From: Chinchilla lanigera | Taxonomy: Eukaryota; Chordata; Mammalia; Rodentia; Chinchillidae | Length of the DNA stretch: 64,000 nucleotides | Assembly (NCBI RefSeq): GCF_000276665.1 | Contig: NW_004955417.1 | Coordinates: 14,231,801 to 14,295,800, forward strand | Direction of reading: 5' to 3' | Part shown: piece after piece, positions 51,270 to 62,499 of the stretch | Position numbering within the stretch: position 1 is the first letter of the stretch | Layout of the letters: each line of letters opens with the position of its first letter | The notes under the pieces: model-generated | What the model saw: only the letters and a program-made list of their open reading frames with translations | What the model was told of the DNA's origin: nothing | Databases searched by the model: none | Position numbers and translations under genes: made by a program

Positions 51270-51425
51270 ACTCCATGTGCAGTGCCTGGCAAAGGTGCAG
51301 GTGGGGCTGCACAGGCAACAACAGAACACTGTGTGAGGAAGGGTGCTGCACAGTCCTAACCCCGCCTCCCACTCCCACCACACAGTCCAGTCTCAGATGT
51401 TAAGTGGGCTTGTGTGACTTGGCAA
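51270..51425. other. Local GC-rich island in AT-rich intron
   Basis: Includes CAGTGCCTGGCAAAGGTGC, GGTGGGGCTGCACAGGC and CCCCGCCTCCCACTCCCACC. Composition stands out from several kilobases around it. No reading frame or repeat recognised. Confidence 0.5.
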
Positions 51426-51878
51426 GTAAAACTCATCAATTACTGGCAAAAATATTTCAACCTACCTATACATGTGTGTACCTAAGACAGGCATTTATTG
51501 TTAAGCAGATATGTCACTTTTCTTATTTATTAAACTTAGGTTTGTATTATTTCCTAAAATAATTTAATAACATAGTTTTTTAGCAGGTGTGGTATAGGAG
51601 TATAAAAACATATCAAATAGTTTTTTTGCTCATAATGTTGCTATAAGTACATGTATATCATCGTTAGAAAATAAATGGTTGCTTATTTATTAATTTTTGG
51701 AATGTATAAAGTTGCAATCAGACATTCAACTTAAAAATTTGATCATGTCTCCTTTGTAGATTTTTATACCCCCTATTTTTGCAGAGAAAAGCATCCCTTG
51801 CTTTACAATCACACTTTACTCATGCCACTGCTTTTCAGGAGCACATACACTTGTAAATAATTTTCAAGGATCAAGCAC

Positions 51879-52013
51879 ATACGTTTTACTAGTCAAAGAA
51901 CAAGATGGCAGGTAAAACACATACATTAAAATATTTGACTAACAAGCAGCAGTGATCCAAATTTTAAAGGTAGAAATTTTAGAGAAAAGGTTCTATCTTC
52001 TCTTAAGGTACTT
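51879..52013 (+). repeat. 135-bp duplicated segment, copy 2
   Basis: Second copy of 50257-50391. Its right end is followed by a further short repeat (TTCTCTTAAGGTACTT then TTCTCTTAAAGTACTT), an ID-like SINE and the assembly gap. Confidence 0.95.
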
Positions 52014-52037
52014 TTCTCTTAAAGTACTTAAGAGTAG

Positions 52038-52140
52038 GGGGCTAGGGATTTAGCTCAGCGGCAAAGCACCTGCCTGGCAAGCGCAAGGTCGTGAGTTCGG
52101 TTCCCGGTACCGGAGAAAAACCAAAAAAAAAAAAAAAAAA
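52038..52140 (+). repeat. ID-like SINE, youngest-looking copy, truncated by the gap
   Basis: GCTAGGGATTTAGCTCAGCG, CCTGCCTGGCAAGCGCAAGG and GAGTTCGGTTCCCGGTACCG, then a pure A run that enters the N gap. CpGs are still present in several places, which suggests recent insertion. Confidence 0.92.
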
Positions 52141-52240
52141 NNNNNNNNNNNNNNNNNNNNNNNNNNNNNNNNNNNNNNNNNNNNNNNNNNNNNNNNNNNN
52201 NNNNNNNNNNNNNNNNNNNNNNNNNNNNNNNNNNNNNNNN
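52141..52240. other. Assembly gap (100 N)
   Basis: Exactly 100 N, the usual placeholder for a gap of unknown length. It starts at the A tail of a SINE. Confidence 0.99.
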
Positions 52241-53317
52241 AAAATTACATCAAAAATTCCTGATGCACCTTAAAAATGGAGAATTCCAACCACTTCCACT
52301 GAACCAATGGTGCATTAGTTTCACAGTCAATTATCCCACCACTTTTATGTTCATATGGCCCTCTTTTTTGTTATAATAAAAACTACTTTTTAAAGGGACT
52401 TTTGTTAGCTGTATACATATAATAAAATTATTTTTAAAAGTTTTATTACTTATACACATTTGTTACCTATATATTCCTATGTGCATATCTATATACATTA
52501 ATGAGATTATAGATATTATATGCAGGCCAAGATAATTCTTTACTCAAAGCATCCCAGGAAAGCCATAGTCTAAATCTACCTAAGGAAAATAAATCTGACC
52601 TCCCACTAGAAGGAAAAAAGCAAAGATAAATTTAATTGCAGTTACACAGAAATGAAAATGCCATGAATTCAATAAACAGTTCATATGAAAAACATAATAG
52701 CAATGCAGCTATCCATACACATACCAAGATAGCAGGAAATAAAATCTCTTATATTATGTGGAAATAAAATGATAAAACTTCAATGAGATAAATGCTGAGA
52801 TTTTTAGATGTCAATTTTTTATTGTTTGTGAAAGACATTTTCTATAGCAGTACCAAATACCTGATAATATACTGAAATTATGACTCAATTTGTTTTACAT
52901 AAAATTTCTCATCTATATGTCATCGAACTAGTTACCTGAATATCACTATCTCTTCTGCAGGCCCTAGCAGACTTAGAAAAGAAAGAGGTTTTAGAACATT
53001 TTGCTCTTGCTTTTAGAACATTTTGTGTTTTTTCTTTAGTGAAACCAGTTGATACTGTCTTATAATTTCTTCTAACTGCTTTTTATTTGAGGTAAAGGGG
53101 TTTAAGATTTGATCTTTTAACTTCTGTAACTGTATAGGAACTGACTTGTGATTTCTTCATAAATTGATACATTCTGTAAACTATATGCATGTATTAACTT
53201 TTTCTGTGAAGATCCTGAAGCAAATAAGTCATCTATTAGTACATAAATGTGATTCACTCCAAACACAGAGATGTGATTTTCTTGTATCTCATGAGTTCCA
53301 TAATCTTTTATTGTTTT
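52241..53317. other. Intronic stretch, no gene seen
   Basis: AT-rich sequence after the gap, with no repeat family or exon recognised. Confidence 0.5.
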
Positions 53318-53437
53318 GCTTTTCAGAGAAAGTTTCACTGTGTTCCCCAAGCTGACCTCGAATTCCTGGGCTCAACAGATCCTTCTGTCTCAGCCTCCTG
53401 AGTAGGACTATTCAGGAACACACTATTATACTCAGTT
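53318..53437 (-). repeat. B1/7SL-like SINE, antisense
   Basis: GAAAGTTTCACTGTGTTCCC, CTGACCTCGAATTCCTGGGC, and GTCTCAGCCTCCTGAGTAGG are reversed 7SL-type motifs. Confidence 0.82.
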
Positions 53438-53519
53438 AAGTTCTATAAAATTTTGAATAAAAATATGTGTTCTGTATGCCCTTGTATCTTATACGTCTAA
53501 ATTTAAAACATGAGCTGAC

Positions 53520-53655
53520 TAGCCAGGTGTAGTGGTGCACACCTGCAGTCGGAAGGCTAAGGCAGGAGGATTGTTGTGAGTTCGAGGCCATCCTGGACTA
53601 CAAAGTGAGCTCAAAGCCAGCCTGAACTGCATAGTGAGACCCTGTCTCAAAAAGA
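53520..53655 (+). repeat. B1-like SINE, full length
   Basis: AGCCAGGTGTAGTGGTGCAC, GAGTTCGAGGCCATCCTGGA, then the duplicated AGCTCAAAGCCAGCCTGAAC and GACCCTGTCTCAAAAAG. Confidence 0.93.
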
Positions 53656-53656
53656 T

Positions 53657-53765
53657 GAAAGAAAAGAAAAGAAAAGAAAAGAAAAGAAAAGAAAAGAAAA
53701 GAAAAGAAAAGAAAAGAAAAAAAAGAAAAGAAAGAAAAGAAAAGAAAGAAAAAGAACAAAGAAAG
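53657..53765 (+). repeat. (GAAAA)n microsatellite at a SINE tail
   Basis: About 18 units of AAAAG, then imperfect AAAG units. It grows directly from the A tail of the B1 before it. The Phe/Leu-rich antisense frame (53647-53865) is an artefact of the repeat. Confidence 0.97.
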
Positions 53766-53825
53766 GCAAAGAAAATAAAAACCTAGTAATCACTATAAAA
53801 TAAAATAAAATGATTTGAAATGACA

Positions 53826-54245
53826 TATGAAAAACAGTATGGTGATTCCTCACAAAACCAAGCATAGAATCACCATGTTTTCCAGCAATTCCATTTCTGG
53901 GTGTATACCTAGAACAATGAAAAGAAGACTCAGATATATTTGTACACTAACATTCACAGCAGCATTATTTATAGTAACCAAGAAAGGGGAAACACTCCAA
54001 GTGATGAAGGGATAAACAAAATGTGACATATACATACAATGGAATATTACTCAGCCTTAAAAGGGAATGAAATTCTCATATATGCTAAAACATGGATGAA
54101 GCTAGAAGGCACTATACTATATTAAAGAAGCCAGAAAAGGACTAATATTATATGATTCTACTTATGAGTTACCTAAAAGTTAAATTTATAGAGGCAGATG
54201 TAGAATTTATCAAAGCCCGGAGGGAGTAATGTAGTTACTCTTGAC
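53826..54245 (+). repeat. L1 3' end, sense (L1M type)
   Basis: CAGTATGGTGATTCCTCACA, CCAGCAATTCCATTTCTGGG, CAATGGAATATTACTCAGCC and GTAATGTAGTTACTC are ORF2 C-terminal and 3' UTR landmarks. Frames on either strand here are shadows. Confidence 0.9.
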
Positions 54246-54289
54246 CCTGATACCTTCACATTTCCTGCCAATTTAACTATTTTCAGCTG

Positions 54290-54620
54290 ACAAACACCTC
54301 AAATAGCCTGTCCATGCTGTGTCTATCCCTCTACCAGTCATTCCATGATCCTTCAAGTAACTGGCTTTTTCCCTAGCACTTGACTAAATTACAGTCCTAA
54401 AAGTTAACCATGACCTCCGAACTGATAACCTATTCAGACTATCCACACGAAAGGCAAAAAAGGCAAACACTTGTAAAAGGTCATTAATCATATCCTTAAA
54501 ACTCTTTTCTCTTTTGCCTAAACCAAGAAATTCTCTTTCTGGCCTTTCTTTTACCTCCCTCCTCCAAGTCTCCGGGATAATTGTTATATGGTCCTTCACC
54601 ACCACCTCCCATCTCCAAGG
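54290..54620 (+). repeat. Ancient LINE reverse-transcriptase fragment (L2/CR1-like)
   Basis: ACTAAATTACAGTCCTAAAA, ACCATGACCTCCGAACTGAT and CTCCCTCCTCCAAGTCTCCG, with the downstream CGGGATAATTGTTATATGG segment, resemble the L2/CR1 coding part upstream of the 3' end. Frames are broken. A 116-codon frame on the opposite strand is a by-product. Confidence 0.55.
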
Positions 54621-55839
54621 ACCTCTGCAAAACTTTTCATCCTGAAACTCTGCAAAATGTTTTATAAATGCAGAATACCACCTGCAGAAGAGACACCAAA
54701 AAGAGTCAAGTAGTGGGACAATAATTCTGTTCACTCCAGTAAACTAAATAGCTGGGAAAAGAGCAGTACTTCCTTATTGCACATGTATGTATGTATCAGT
54801 ATTCAAGGTTAAAAAAACCACATTTGTATTTTTTGGCAGATAAAATACACTTTAAATGAAAAAAGCACTCAGAATGTTTTCTTTTTAAAATTATTGTACT
54901 GCTAGAAGGAAGTATCTAACAATCTGGTCATTATTAATTGCATGTTTTCTGATATGGTTAATTATTTGGGCTTGATGTAATCATTCAGCTGGTTAAGAAT
55001 GCTTACTGATACAAACTTAAAGATAGGATGTATAAATTGCAATGTAAATATCAGTTTCTTAAGTCTAAAAAATTCTAATAGAGAGTTTTTTAAATTCTAC
55101 ACAGAAACATTTATAGAAAAGAAACAAAAATGAAATCCATGAAGAACTGATATGCTATGCCTTATTTTTAAAAGTTGTCATCAGAATGGTATAATTTATG
55201 ATAATTAATGGATAACATATGTATGGAAAATTAAAACCAAGGACAATTTCATATACTTTAGGACTAATGACTAATAATGGCTTCTTCACGTAAGTTGTTT
55301 TGTTTTGCCTTAAATAAAGCTATTCATTAAAACATCATAAAAGTAGAACATGTATGAAATTATTTCATGTAAACCATTTTTAAAATATTTTAAGTTCAAA
55401 AACTTAAAGATACAGGGAAGTCGCCAAGATACAGTGTTACATGGAAGAAGAAAATTATAAAACAATTTACTCTCATAAAATATAGTATGTTATGATTATA
55501 GTAGATATGTAAAGCAAACAAAATATCATGCATCAAAAAAAGTTAACTGTAAACCTCTAAGTAACATAAGTAATTTTTCTTTATACTTTCCTTTCTCCCT
55601 TTTACACTTTTCCTTCCTGTCTATAACAAACATGAATTACATTTAAGGGTTGGGTTCCCTGGAAGAATAAAACTCTGGATTCCATTCACTTTCTGTCTTT
55701 CCACTTATATTTTGGTAGAGCAGAAAGACCATTTTTGAAAGAATTGCAGAATAACTTTTTTGGCATTGTCAGTTTTCTTGTGTACCTAATCCATCAATAA
55801 ATCCTGTTAATCCACTTTAAAAATGTATCAGAATCCAAC

Positions 55840-56149
55840 TATTTTTACTGCTATTACTATTCTTATCATCTGTTGCTCAGTTTATGCAAAAATCTCTTAA
55901 CTAGTCTACATGATTCCAACCTTACCGCCCTAAGGCTATTCTCATGTCACTCCACTACTCAAAAATCATCAGTGACTTTTCAATTCACAATAAAAAGTGA
56001 AGCATGGATTTTCACATTCAAATATGGATATGATTTGCACCAGGAATCACAGGCACACCCACACTTCAGTGCCACTGAACTAAGTTGTCTCTACCTTGTA
56101 CATTCTATACCTAGATACAGTCATTTCCTTTAGGGTTTTTAAGAGTCAT
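55840..56149 (+). repeat. L2 fragment, left part, split by a MaLR
   Basis: CTTAACTAGTCTACATGATT, CTCCACTACTCAAAAATCAT, TATGATTTGCACCAGGAATC and GTCTCTACCTTGTACATTC fit the L2 3' region. It continues after the MaLR at about 58394. Confidence 0.7.
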
Positions 56150-56558
56150 TGTTATGGTTTGTGTCTAGATGTTCCTGTAAATCTTCATGCAGTCATGGGG
56201 GTGCACTTTGTGAAGGTGCCTGAATCTAGAATTTGTGACTGATTCATAGCCCAATGCTAGGACTGATTCATAGGCCAATGCTAGAATTAAAGATGTGAGT
56301 ACTACACCCACCCTAGGGCAGATAGTTTGCATAAATTATAAGGGAATGAAAGAGGCTTGTCTCTTTCTCCTCTTCTCCTGTTGCTTTTGCTATCTTCTGC
56401 CACCATGAATAGTTACCCCTCCACCACACCACTCTGCCTTGGAGCCAGCTGATTATGGACTGAAACCTCTACACACCATGAGCTAAATAAACCTTTTCCT
56501 CTTTAATTCTGGGTGTTGGGTATTTTGTCTCAGCAATGAGAGAAAAGCAACTAAAACA
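56150..56558 (+). repeat. MaLR 5' LTR
   Basis: TG…CA ends: TGTTATGGTTTGTGTCTAGA to CAACTAAAACA. It contains a U3-like region, TTGGAGCCAGCTGATTATGG and the AATAAA signal in GCTAAATAAACC. A 24-base unit (GACTGATTCATAG…CAATGCTAG) is present twice at 56237-56284, which makes it longer than the 3' LTR. Confidence 0.85.
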
Positions 56559-58024
56559 GAATTTGGTACCAGCAGTGGGGTTGTTGCTATGAATATACCT
56601 GACCATGTGGTTCAGGAGCCTTTGGTAATGGCTTGTAGGAAGAGTTTGGAATAATTCAGAGATGATGGTTGAAAATGTAGAGCTGGAACACTTTAGTTGT
56701 TCCACATGGGAGATTCTGGTCAGAGCTCAGAAGACTGCAAAGCAGATAAAGACCAGGCTCAGGAGGTTTCTGATGGGAAGGAGGACTGCACTGGCTCTTG
56801 GACGCCAGATGTCATGTGCTATGTCTTCGCAAATAGTTTGTCTAGCAAAACACATGTCCAGAGACTTTGTCTGAGACAGAGATTAACGGCAGCAGATTGA
56901 ATCTGGCAGAAGAAATTGCAAGGCAGTCAAATGTGAGGCAGTGGCATGGTTACTACTGAGAGCTTTTAGCCAGATTTATGTTGAGAATCAAGAGCAAAGA
57001 GCTCAGCACAAGGATGTAAAATGTGAGTTTGCAGAAAGGAAGCTCCAGTAAGGACGGCTGTGGACTGCGAAGATAGAGCAGAGGAAATCTTGATTGCTGA
57101 GAAGGAGCATGAGAATAGAAAAGATGGGCTGAAGGCATCAAAAGCAGCAGCAGGACTCCATCCTTTTGCAGCCTCAAAATTGCAAAAGTGACTTTAGTCT
57201 GAGAAAAGCCATGGGGCACCATGTTCCAGAATGGCAGCAGCATAGAGAATTTGTTCCTCAGAATTGGATTCAGAGTGCTCAGTGATCCAAGCACTTGACC
57301 CCTACAGCTGAGAGAGGGAAGCCAGGCTACTGCTCCAGCTGTACAAATGAAAAGAAAGTTGAAACTTTCGACATTATCCATGTGGTGCTGGTTTTATGTG
57401 CATGTAGAATGGAAGAGTTGTGGGTTTAGGAAAGCTTCCACCCAGATTTCAGTAGGTCTGGAAGGCCAGGGAGTGTGTCCCTGAGAGGGCAGTGTGTGAA
57501 GTTTTGAGTGTGAAGCCAAAGGTACAGTGCAGACCCCAGAAGATAGGAGAAACCAGGAACATGGCTTATCTAATGGAAACTGCAAGGAAGAAGCAGGCCA
57601 GGCCCAAGATAAAAGCCATGGGAGCTACAATCACTGGACGTGCCATAGGAGAGAAGCCAACCAAGCCCTTTGAAGTTCACGTCCTGTCACAGATTGCCTC
57701 AGATGCTGCACATGGAACTACAGGACTTACTGTTTGCCCTGCTGGAGTTTGGACTTGCTTTGGCCCCATTTTTTGTATCTCCATGTTTGTAACTTTGGGA
57801 ATGACAATGTTTATCTTGTGCCATTGAATGTTTACCTATTTAACTTTCTTTTCATTTGTACAGGTGCTCACAGCTAAAAATCTGCCTTAAATTTCAAAGT
57901 AGACTTTAGACTCTGACTTTTCAGCAATGCTGAGACTGTTAGGACTTTGGCAACTCTTGGAGATGAACAAAATGTCTTTTGCATAAAGGGATGTACATGA
58001 GTCTTTAGGGGGTCAGGGGAAGAA

Positions 58025-58388
58025 TGTTATAGTTTGTGCTTAGATGTCCCCCTAAAGCCTCATGCAGGCTTTTTGAAGGTGCCTGAATCTAGTCTGTGAT
58101 TGATTCATAGTACAATGCTAGGATTAAGTGTGAGTACTCCACCCACCCTAGGGCACATAGTCTGCATAAATTATAAGGGACTGAAAGAGGTTTGTCTGTC
58201 TTCCTCCTCTCTTGTTGCTTTTGGTATCTCCTGTTGCCATGAATGGTTGCCTCTCTGCCACATCGCCCTGCCTTGAAGCCTGCTGATGATGGACTGAAAC
58301 TTCCACCCACTGTGAGCTAAATAAACCTTTTCCCCTTTAACTTTGGGTATCAGGTATTGTGTCTCAGCAATGAGGGAAAAGTAAGTCA
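58025..58388 (+). repeat. MaLR 3' LTR
   Basis: TGTTATAGTTTGTGCTTAGA start and GGGAAAAGTAAGTCA end. It collinearly matches the 5' LTR, including GCATAAATTATAAGGGA and GTGAGCTAAATAAACC (AATAAA), but has only one copy of the 24-base unit. Confidence 0.85.
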
Positions 58389-58393
58389 GTCAC

Positions 58394-58670
58394 CTTCCTG
58401 ATTAGGCCAACACTGGTGATGCAACACAAATATATCAGGCCCTCCACCCCTCATTTGAGATTTCCTGTCTAATTCTCCTGTTTTGTTTTACTGTAATTAT
58501 TTACTACTACTTAATACAACATATATCATATTTATTTTCTCCATGTTTCTCTTTCCTTAGCTTATAAAGCCACTATGAAGAGATTTCACTTTTCCTTGTA
58601 TTGTTCCATTCTCAGCACCTAAATAAAACAGTCCCTAGCACATAGTAGGTATTCAGTAAAATTTGCAGAA
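58394..58670 (+). repeat. L2 fragment, right part
   Basis: CACCTTCCTGATTAGGCCAA continues the L2 order from before the MaLR. GCACCTAAATAAAACAGTCC and TAGCACATAGTAGGTATTCA are the L2 3' terminus. Confidence 0.8.
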
Positions 58671-61195
58671 AAAAAAATGAATCAATGCATGTTAGTTAAT
58701 CCACAACACACTCACAATAGTACTTGTCTCACCAATTATCATAAAATGATGACAACTCCTTTATTCATATTCTGGAAAACAATACCTAGAAACAACTTTA
58801 CATAGAGCTAGAGAGCTGAAGAACAACTATAGTTCCACATTGTTTATAATTATTTATTTTAAAAAATCTGTAGCTATATTTTCTCAAACCAAAGAAGGAA
58901 CATGTAGGATCTCACCTTCAAAATGCAAGAAAAAAAATATGACTTTATTTGATATATCAAAGGGGCTCTCAGATCACATAGTTGTCATTTTTTATATTAA
59001 AAAGTAGGCAATACTATCTAAAACCATATTGTTACTCTTCTAATTTTTTCAGTAGACTATTCAATTCCAGTCTATGAGACAATATAAAACTTTCCTCATG
59101 TGTAAACAAAAAACTAGCTATTATACTATTATGCACCTGAGTATCTGTTATCTAAAAGATCTTGGGATCTTTTATAAACATCAACCAATGTTATCCAAAG
59201 AGAGCTAAGGGGAAAAGGCAATTAGACACTGTGAAAAAAAATGGAGGCAATCAAAAAAAAAAAAAAAATACAGTCCATGGTGGCAGTGACACAAGCTAAG
59301 CAGGAGGTATGGATAATCTGGGTAAGTGCCATGGAAAAATAAATATCATGATTGGACTGCAGGCAAATGGAAACAGTTCAAATTGGCTTTGTACAGTACT
59401 CTGTGGAACATATGATGTCCATATGTCCATTACCAACAAACTGAAACATGGAAAATAACAAAAGCCAATGCTATGATGGCTGTAAGAACACACCCAATGC
59501 CAGTCTCTACCACACTACAGCAAAATAACTTAATAACAGCTGCCAGGTAAGCTGGCTAAGAAGTCAGAAGCAATAAAGAAGAAGAATAAAGGACTAACTA
59601 TAAATTGTCAGTATTCCCTATATAAGAAAACCTTAGCATCTCTACTAGAAAGTAGAATGTTGCCACAGAAAAGACTGAAAAGTAAAGCATAATTTGTCCC
59701 TTTAGACAGTTTCTAAAAGTATGAACTACTTTAGAATCAAAGAGGACACAATTTTATCTGAAACCATAAATGATTTAACATCCAGAAACTAAACAAAATA
59801 GGGCTGGAATGTGATGTAACAGCTTCCAAATTAAAAAAAAAAAAAATGTAAACCTGACCTTTCCAGTTTTGAAATAAATAGCAGAACAATAACAGACTGA
59901 CCAAAAGACATGATAGAAATCCCATTATGCTAGTGTTAACAAGTCTATCAAATTTCTTTTCTATATTCTTTAGTCCCAAAAATGATTCATCTTGAAGACA
60001 CAATCACAGTTGATGTAAGAGAATTAGGTTTAGGCACAAGTCATGAAAAATCAAACAAGTATGCAACGAAGCCAAGGCTACAAAAACCAAATCTATTAAA
60101 AGCAACATTACTCTTAGAAGATATCTGGTGATCTTGACCTTTCAAACCAATCAAAACCAGGTATTCCCAGTGGGTAAACTGCATAAAACTAATCTCAGCT
60201 CTAATGTATAAGTATACTAGTTCTCACTCACTGAAACTATATAGTAATAAAATCCAGCAGTTAAAAATATATAACTATTTTATAGTAAATATCAATGTCA
60301 TTCCTGTTTCAACCTGACTTCCCATTCTACCCCTAAACCTCCAAACTTGAAACCAACTACAATTTCTTGAGTAGCTGGAGTGTGGTTAAGGAAAGGAAGC
60401 TATGCTTGTTTGTATGGAATCTGCCATTTCCTCCCTGCCAAAACACTTGTTTAAAAAGTCATGTAATATTTCTATTAAATTGTAAATGCAGCCGACAAGG
60501 AAATGGCCTACTGGCAGTGTATTACCTTTGTGGCAGTGCCAATGGGCCTACAGCAAAACAGTGCACATGATAATTTCAACATGCATTCCCAAGTAACAAA
60601 ATTGGGTTTTACATAAATACCACAGAACCTGAGTAAGATCCAGAAAAAGCAAGGAAAATTTGCCCAAGCTTTCATGCTTGCCTATATCAATTGTATGTCA
60701 TAACTAAAGCAAAATAGAAAAGCATCTACATATGTTCAAGAAGCTTGTGAAGTTAGATCATATAACCCTGGGAAAACGATTGCAACTTAAATCTGTGTAT
60801 TTCTTGTTAACCACTGTAACAACTCACTAATAAAAATTAAGAAAAACTGTGGGTATCAAATGAACCAAAATGTACTAACTACTTACAAGTCCTTAAAGAT
60901 CATAATGCAACTTATTAACAGGAACATATGTTCAGTATAAGCCACAATTGTTATGTTAAATTACTTCTTCCTTTGATATCATTCATTTGATTACAGAATT
61001 TAAGAGATTCACAAGCCTTGCAATTAAAATGGTAACCTTCAGTTTATAAGTCACTTATTGCAATGCCTACAGTCACCTCTGATCATTTATTCCTTACCTT
61101 TCATTACATACCACAACCACATGTAATTACAGTATTTAAATGATCCCAGATGTAATGAAGATGGCTTTATTCATGTATAAGTTATAGTTAAACCT
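58671..61195. other. Intronic stretch, no gene seen
   Basis: AT-rich and non-repetitive apart from short A runs (59254-59269, 59832-59845). The part 60360-60600 is more balanced in composition. Frames of 63-88 codons show no domain. Confidence 0.5.
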
Positions 61196-61275
61196 AAGGT
61201 GGGCTTAGTGGTACAGTACACGCTTACCATGCACAAGGTCCTAGGCTTGACACCCAGCACAGTGCACACACACAA
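61196..61275 (+). repeat. tRNA-derived (ID-like) SINE, diverged
   Basis: GGTGGGCTTAGTGGTACAGT, CGCTTACCATGCACAAGGTC and TAGGCTTGACACCCAGCAC, followed by a short (CA)n in place of an A tail. Confidence 0.75.
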
Positions 61276-61610
61276 TGAGGGCGGGGGAGGGAGGGTGAGA
61301 GAACCTAAACATAATCAAATAAAGAATCAATGATTGTTCATAAATCTTCTGGGTTAGCTGAAGAATTTTATTCTGCAGAAATTTAATTAAAATGCATACA
61401 TATGTTAAGTATGTCTTGTCTAAATTTTAAAATATATGTCATTATTCATAATTTCAAAAGTCAAACTTGATAGCTTTCTCCTCAAAAATATTATAAATTT
61501 TCAAGTGTTTCATGGGTCAACACCTGCTCACAACATACCTCCCAAGCTCCCAACCCACACACTCCTAGCTATTAATGTCTTCAAAGACTAATGCTAGTTT
61601 AGGTCTATAG

Positions 61611-61689
61611 CAGTGATGGTGAACTTTTTAGAGCTTTCAATGATACAAACAGCCCACTGCAGCATGTGTTTCATGGTTCGCCACCACTG
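61611..61689 (-). mobile_element. 79-bp hAT-like miniature element, copy B
   Basis: Ends CAGTGATGGTGAAC and GTTCGCCACCACTG are inverted repeats (about 13 of 15). It is flanked by GTCTATAG (61603-61610) and GTCTACAG (61690-61697), an 8-base target duplication with one mismatch, as expected for the hAT superfamily. The reverse complement aligns along its whole length with 44131-44210. Confidence 0.82.
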
Positions 61690-62499
61690 GTCTACAGCAT
61701 AGTACTATGACTAGTTCAAAATGAAACCTACAATGATAGTAACCGTACACCACTGATTTTTAGACAAAAATCTTCAATAGCAATTACATCCTATTAGTAA
61801 ACCAAGTGACAGTGTTGAGAGGCCAACAATAAGAGTGCTCAATAGTCTTCCTGATCTCCTTCAATAAGATAACAGATCTAAAAAATTCAAAAAATAAAAT
61901 AATGAGCTATATCAATTTAAAATTTAGGTCTGAAAAAAATAAGTTGAACTATGTAAAAGACTAAAAGGCAAGATATAAAGGATGATAGGTCTTTCAAGTT
62001 GTATTTGATTAGCATTTAATTATTTTATTTCACTGGCTCTTATTCTAACTTATAAATACACCATTTATTATCATAAAAAAGAAGAATCCACGCATGTCAG
62101 CTTTCAGTATTAACACCAGAAAAGTATCACTGAGAAAGAAAAGCGAATCAAGAACATGTGCAACAAAAATATTTATTGGATACCCTTATGTATAAGTGAC
62201 CACCCTAGGCTTAATTAGATAGAAAAATGAAACACACCTTCATTTAAAACCTAGATCCAGAAGAAAGAGGTGACAAGAAATCTAAAAAGCAAAGGGAAAC
62301 AGGAAATGCACACCAAAGTACCTCGTCCACAATGCTAACTGTAATTCCCTGAGGGGGCTTACTACCTAAGCCAAGGTAAGCCTGCAGAGGGTTGGCAGGC
62401 CTAATGATAAATAACAGACCAGCAACTTTAGCCATAGGAGAAATTCACAGTTACTATAAACTGTAAATTTAGTATGTGCTTTTTAGTTGAAAAGTGACT

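Larger units (their letters stand above)
56150..58388 (+). mobile_element. Complete MaLR (LTR-internal-LTR) retroelement
   Basis: Two related LTRs (56150-56558 and 58025-58388) in the same orientation flank a 1,466-base internal region. The internal part opens with TTTGGTACCAGCAGTGGGG, a typical MaLR primer-site region. It ends with a purine-rich tract (AGGGGGTCAGGGGAAGAA) just before the 3' LTR. Flanking GTCAT (56145-56149) and GTCAC (58389-58393) look like a 5-base target duplication. MaLRs are non-coding relatives of ERV-L, and I see no gag, pol or env coding sequence. Open frames of 111 and 142 codons inside have no domain. Age is indicated by many substitutions between the LTRs. Confidence 0.85.

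Noticed and set aside
54384..54734. 116-codon minus-strand frame
   Set aside because: It is opposite to an ancient L2/CR1-like reverse-transcriptase remnant; no domain of its own.
56953..57381. 142-codon minus-strand frame, the longest in the window
   Set aside because: It lies antisense within the noncoding internal region of a MaLR, has no domain and no splice context.
57492..57827. 111-codon plus-strand frame
   Set aside because: Inside the MaLR internal region, which is known as noncoding; no retroviral motif is seen.
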